DNA of 8,522 bases from HK-STAS-PATE-34 sp031973435 (lineage in GTDB: Bacteria; Patescibacteriota; Minisyncoccia; Phycocordibacterales; UBA9973). The stretch lies in contig DALYDA010000024.1 in NCBI GenBank assembly GCA_031973435.1, positions 1 through 8,522 of the forward strand. The letters run 5' to 3'. Below, in pieces: positions 5,820-8,522 of the stretch (positions are counted from its first letter, which is position 1; every line of letters begins with the position of its first letter). A model generated the notes under the pieces. That model worked only from the letters and a program-made list of their open reading frames with translations, ran no database searches and was not told the DNA's origin. The translations under genes were made by a program, and so were the position numbers.

Positions 5820-6019
5820 TCTCGAATTTTCGAAAGAAGATTCGAGTAGGACTGGGACTGTTATAGAAATGATAAACAATAAATTACACAAACAAAGCTA
5901 CCTATTACAAAGTAATTTGTAATTAGTCCAAACTTGATTAACGAGAGACCAACGTCAAGCAACCTAAAACATTTTATATGTTCGGTTGAAGATAGAGTCC
6001 GACTTTATAGGAATAGTTG
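5820..6019 (+). ncRNA. Group I intron 1 in 23S at position 1931, 200 nt, core reduced
   Basis: The exon sequence CCTAAGGT breaks off after T5819 and resumes with AGCGAAATTCC at 6020. Joining them restores the universal 1925-1942 sequence, and only this junction does so. The base before the intron is T and its last base is G, as in group I introns. The core has R (AGAGACCAACG, from 5944) and S (AAGATAGAGTCC, 5989-6000). P7 pairs G-A-GAC (5945-5949) with GTCC (5997-6000). P3 is CTTGA (5933-5937) with TCAAG (5955-5959). P8 is CAACC (5960-5964) with GGTTG (5984-5988). P2 is ATTACAAA/TTTGTAAT (5904-5923). GCTACCT (5897-5903) complements the joined exons AGGT+AGC (P1 plus P10), but with T-A rather than the usual T-G at the splice site. 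Only 7 nt separate P3 from P7, so P4-P6 is absent from its normal place. No ORF is present. Confidence 0.85.
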
Positions 6020-6630
6020 AGCGAAATTCCTTGTCTGGTAAGTTCAGACGCGCACGAATGGTGTAATGACTGGGGAACTGTCTCGGGGAACTGCTCGGTG
6101 AAAATACAGTACCGGTGAAGATGCCGGTTAAGCACAGATAGACGAAAAGACCCCGGAAGCTTTACTGCAACTTGGTATTGGTCATATTGTGTAACTGCGT
6201 AGAATAGATGGGAGAGGTTATGTGCAAGATTTCGGTTTTGCAATACTCGTCAGTGAAATACCATTCTTTTATTTAGTATGCTCTAACCCCTGCGGCATTA
6301 TTACAAAAACGCAAGGGGACAGTATCTGGTGGGTAGTTTGACTGGGGCGGTTTCCTCCTAAAGAGTAACGGAGGAGTTTACCAAGGTCAGCTAGGCGCGA
6401 ATGGAAACCGTGCCGATAGTGCAAGGGCATAAGCTGGCTTGACTGTAAGGGGTACATCCCGAGCAGGCACGAAAGTGGAACCTAGTGAACCGACAGTTCG
6501 CATTAGATGCGGCTGGAGATTAACGGATATAAGCTACTCCGGGGATAACAGGCTAGTTCCGCCTAAGCGTCCATAGCGACGGCGGAGTTCGGCACCTCGA
6601 TGTCGGCTCACCTTATCCCGGGGCTGGAGA

Positions 6631-6663
<33 letters not shown>

Positions 6664-6690
6664 AAGGTACGCGAGCTGGGTTCAAACCGT

Positions 6691-7007
6691 TCAGGCTACG
6701 ACAAATTGTCGCGACTTGAACCCGTTTGAACCCAAGGGATTGCACTGTGAGACAAATGCAATCGAAGACATCAATCACGGCGGCACACAAATTTATTGTG
6801 TGAGAAGCTGACTTGTATCGGTGAAGTCCACACTAGAAATAGTTGGGATAATACCGAGGGAAGTTTTGTAAATTTATAAAACACCCGTAGAGACTAAACG
6901 TCAGCTAATCGAATGAAAGTTCGATGAAAGCTATAGTCCGATCCCTTTAGTAATAAAGGTTCTGCTATTTAAATCACGAGATAAATAGTGGAAGTAAAAC
7001 AAAGATG
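6691..7007 (+). ncRNA. Group I intron 2 in 23S at position 2593, 317 nt, complete core
   Basis: Exon GGGTTCAAACCGT ends at T6690 and CGTGAGACAGG resumes at 7008; the last intron base is G. P1 pairs CCGT (6687-6690) with GCGG (6780-6783), including the standard T-G at the splice site. P10 pairs CACG (6776-6779) with CGTG (7008-7011), which fixes both boundaries. P2 is CACACAA/TTGTGTG (6784-6802). P3 is AGCTGAC (6806-6812) with GTCAGCT (6900-6906). P4 is TCGGT/ACCGA (6818-6822, 6853-6857), P5 is ACTA-GAAA-TAGT, and P6 is GTTTT/AAAAC (6863-6882). R is GTAGAGACTAAACG (6887-6900). P7 pairs G-A-GACTA with TAGTCC (6934-6939). P8 is ATCGAA/TTCGAT (6908-6925). P9 helices are CCTTT/AAAGG and CTATTTA/TAAATAG (6944-6988). 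There is no homing endonuclease ORF. Site 2593 is a known group I site in organelle 23S genes (the I-CreI intron of Chlamydomonas). Confidence 0.95.
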
Positions 7008-7059
7008 CGTGAGACAGGTTGGTCTCCTATCTACTGTGCTCGTTGATTCTTGAGAAGAT

Positions 7060-7090
<31 letters not shown>

Positions 7091-7312
7091 TGACCTCTGG
7101 TGTGACGGCTCTAGCGCCCGCTGGAATGCCGTGTAGCTATGTCGGGAATAGATAACCTCTGAAAGCATCTAAGAGGGAAACTACCTTCAAGATTAGGAAT
7201 CGTTTGAGGATCCAGAGAGATGATCTGGTTGATAGGCGTTAGATGTAAGCACAGCAATGTGTTGAGTCGAGACGTACTAATGATCCGATTCCTATTAGGA
7301 AACGCGGACGTC

Positions 7313-7402
7313 AAAAATATTTTTACTTAATTTAAATTATCTCCCATTGTCTGTTTGCAAAAGCAGACAAAGCATTTGTTTATAAATGTTGTTATTACGA
7401 AA
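7313..7402 (+). other. 23S-5S spacer without tRNA
   Basis: About 90 nt, very AT-rich. It holds a hairpin TTGTCTG/CAGACAA and a small CATTT/AAATG hairpin, plausible processing sites. No tRNA or ORF is present. Confidence 0.7.
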
Positions 7403-7410
7403 TCGAACAT

Positions 7411-7528
<118 letters not shown>

Positions 7529-7546
7529 TGTTCGATTTTTTAATTG

Positions 7547-7579
7547 AAAAAACCAAAGGAAAACCCTTTGGTTTTTTGC
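7547..7579 (+). terminator. Terminator of the rRNA operon
   Basis: A perfect 13-bp stem, AAAAAACCAAAGG (7547-7559) with CCTTTGGTTTTTT (7565-7577), loop AAAAC. A run of T after the 5S outer stem (7536-7541) may be a first termination point. Confidence 0.9.
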
Positions 7580-7607
7580 TTGCAAAAGTAAATTTTTCTT
7601 GTATAAT
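7580..7607 (+). promoter_or_regulatory. Promoter of the 7624 gene
   Basis: TTGCAA (7580-7585), 16-bp spacer, consensus TATAAT (7602-7607). The start near 7614 leaves about 10 nt before ATG 7624. The -35 follows immediately after the rRNA terminator. Confidence 0.75.
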
Positions 7608-7623
7608 CTAAAAAAACAAAATT

Positions 7624-7890
7624 ATGAAAGTAGATATGGTGTCCAAGGGCACATCCACAAGATTAGTAGATCTAAACGGGACTGTAGCGTGCATTGGGGA
7701 CATCATAGAGTATGCTACGACTGAGGGAAGGGTAGTAGATGGTATGGAGATAAAATGGGACGAAACCAATCTGTGTGTTTGTATAGGGTCGTTACCTTAC
7801 TATAGACTCATGGAAAGTGCATATATCCAGTCTGCTACTCCAGGGAAGCGCGACTTAGATTTCGAGATAAAAATCCGCTACAATAAATAA
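7624..7890 (+). CDS. Hypothetical small protein, 88 aa
   Basis: I do not recognise this protein. The sequence alternates short hydrophobic stretches with turns (TRLVDLNGTVACIGDIIEYA, then GRVVDGMEIKWDETNLCVCIGSLPYYRLM), which suggests a small all-beta fold. An SH3-like barrel is one guess from the GDIIEY..GRVVDG pattern, unproven. It has three cysteines but no paired CxxC zinc motif, and no signal or membrane segment, so it is probably cytoplasmic. The start is supported by the promoter only about 10 nt upstream of the predicted mRNA; there is no Shine-Dalgarno. The unit is isolated between the rRNA terminator and its own terminator. It would not be co-transcribed with the rRNA unless termination leaks. 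Confidence 0.75.
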   Translation: MKVDMVSKGTSTRLVDLNGTVACIGDIIEYATTEGRVVDGMEIKWDETNLCVCIGSLPYYRLMESAYIQSATPGKRDLDFEIKIRYNK

Positions 7891-7919
7891 ATCGCAGGAT
7901 GTCTGCGGTTTTTTATTTT
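7891..7919 (+). terminator. Terminator of the 7624 gene
   Basis: CGCAG (7893-7897) with CTGCG (7903-7907), extended by a T-G and an A-T pair, loop GATGT, followed by a long T-rich tract that starts one base after the stop codon's context. Confidence 0.85.
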
Positions 7920-7927
7920 TTATAAAC

Positions 7928-7936
7928 TGGTATACT
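7928..7936 (+). promoter_or_regulatory. Extended -10 promoter of the 7967 gene
   Basis: TGG-TATACT: TATACT (7931-7936) with an upstream TG at the extended -10 position. The -35 region falls in the T tract of the preceding terminator and is poor. The predicted start near 7943 gives a leader of about 24 nt. Confidence 0.6.
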
Positions 7937-7966
7937 TAGGCAAATCTACCAACTAACCTATATTTT

Positions 7967-8522
7967 ATGAATTTTTGGAATAACCCAGAGTACGCACCCA
8001 TAAAAGCACTTATTTTTTCCGCAGTTATAGTTTTCGGGGGATTTTTCTCTATCATGTTCGCAGGCAATTCTACGGTATCCCAAGCAGGAAGCATCCTCGA
8101 AGCTACTCGAGACACAACCACACTCGGATCAGGCGTGACGACAGAGACAGTTGCAGCCCTCAACAAAGAGATAGAACGCTTGAACAATGTTCGTACATCT
8201 GACGCGTGGTATATCTGGGAGCCGAGAAAAAAGCGTGCTGAGAAATCTCTAACAGAAACATTGGCAGTTAGAGGAGACACAATAGGCTTACTTGCAACTG
8301 AAGGAAAAACTGTAGACCTAACAGAAATATCTCTTTCAGAAAATCTTGTCGCACTTTTGCCCGAAGCTGCGCAAGAAGAAATTGAGGCACCTGACACTAT
8401 CACAGGAGAGCTATATACCGAACATGTAGATGATTTTGAGAATGAAGAAAATTCATACTTTAGAAGCTTTGTTGTAACAAACAATGGAAAACGTTACGAT
8501 ATTTTACCAACAAAAGAAATAG
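7967..8522 (+). CDS. Membrane-anchored extracytoplasmic protein, partial (at least 185 aa)
   Basis: The frame opens at ATG 7967 and has no stop before the right edge, so the 3' end is missing. Residues 1-13 are polar with one lysine. Residues about 14-32 form a single membrane segment (ALIFSAVIVFGGFFSIMFAG), probably an uncleaved signal anchor leaving the rest outside. Residues 58-105 look helical and charged (NKEIERLNNVR, RKKRAEKSLTETLAV). From about residue 145 a beta-rich part begins (TGELYTEHVDDFENEENSYFRSFVVTNNG...). This part loosely recalls a small beta-domain ahead of secreted metallopeptidase domains, but I cannot confirm that and no catalytic motif is in view. The opposite strand has a long open frame over the same bases, but promoter, start position and membrane anchor favour the plus strand. 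Confidence 0.75.
   Translation, partial: MNFWNNPEYAPIKALIFSAVIVFGGFFSIMFAGNSTVSQAGSILEATRDTTTLGSGVTTETVAALNKEIERLNNVRTSDAWYIWEPRKKRAEKSLTETLAVRGDTIGLLATEGKTVDLTEISLSENLVALLPEAAQEEIEAPDTITGELYTEHVDDFENEENSYFRSFVVTNNGKRYDILPTKEI

Noticed and set aside
7936..8484. Minus-strand open frame of 182 codons
   Set aside because: The plus-strand frame from 7967 has a promoter, a signal anchor and a realistic protein composition; the minus product is serine- and valine-rich with no recognisable pattern.

Overview
The window looks like a piece of a Candidate Phyla Radiation (Patescibacteria) chromosome. The DNA is AT-rich and densely packed with short single-gene units. Most units have a sigma70-type promoter a few bases before the start codon and a strong hairpin terminator at the stop. 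Start codons lack a clear Shine-Dalgarno sequence. The 23S rRNA gene carries two group I introns and no 16S gene lies in the 3.4 kb before it. Together this fits Patescibacteria best, but it is an inference from style; I cannot run a phylogeny. TAA and TAG end the complete genes and no in-frame TGA was seen, so there is no sign of a changed genetic code.

Layout. 1-254: a structured, apparently non-coding element with a 55-bp direct repeat at 199-bp spacing, closed by a 14-bp terminator. 359-1321: a nucleotidyltransferase-fold protein. 1399-2040: a winged-helix protein with a degenerate nucleotidyltransferase-like C-terminal half, read from a leaderless mRNA. 2171-2851: a five-segment membrane protein of the conserved TM-helix / mechanosensitive-channel-like family, behind a structured ~100-nt leader. 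2952-3359: an acidic 135-residue protein of unknown function. 3494-3749: the best promoter in the window, then an attenuator-like leader with a 12-codon ORF and a possible 35-residue ORF. 3809-7305: the 23S rRNA gene, with introns at 5820-6019 and 6691-7007. 7411-7528: 5S rRNA and its terminator. 7624-7890: an 88-residue unknown protein. 7967 to the right edge: a partial membrane-anchored protein.

The centre of interest is the rRNA locus. Removing the two introns restores universally conserved 23S sequence exactly: the U1931/A1932 junction after helix 69, and U2593/C2594 beside the peptidyl transferase loop (E. coli numbering). The second intron is complete, with P1 through P9 and P10 all traceable. 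The first keeps the R and S core motifs, P3, P7, P8 and an exon guide, but has no room for P4-P6 in its usual place. Each intron also carries a second, longer segment complementary to the exon just upstream of its splice site. Upstream of the 23S gene, a short-leader 12-codon ORF overlaps one arm of a hairpin that excludes an intrinsic terminator, which suggests conditional read-through into the rRNA or the small ORF.

The protein genes do not form an obvious pathway. They read as independent units separated by terminators.
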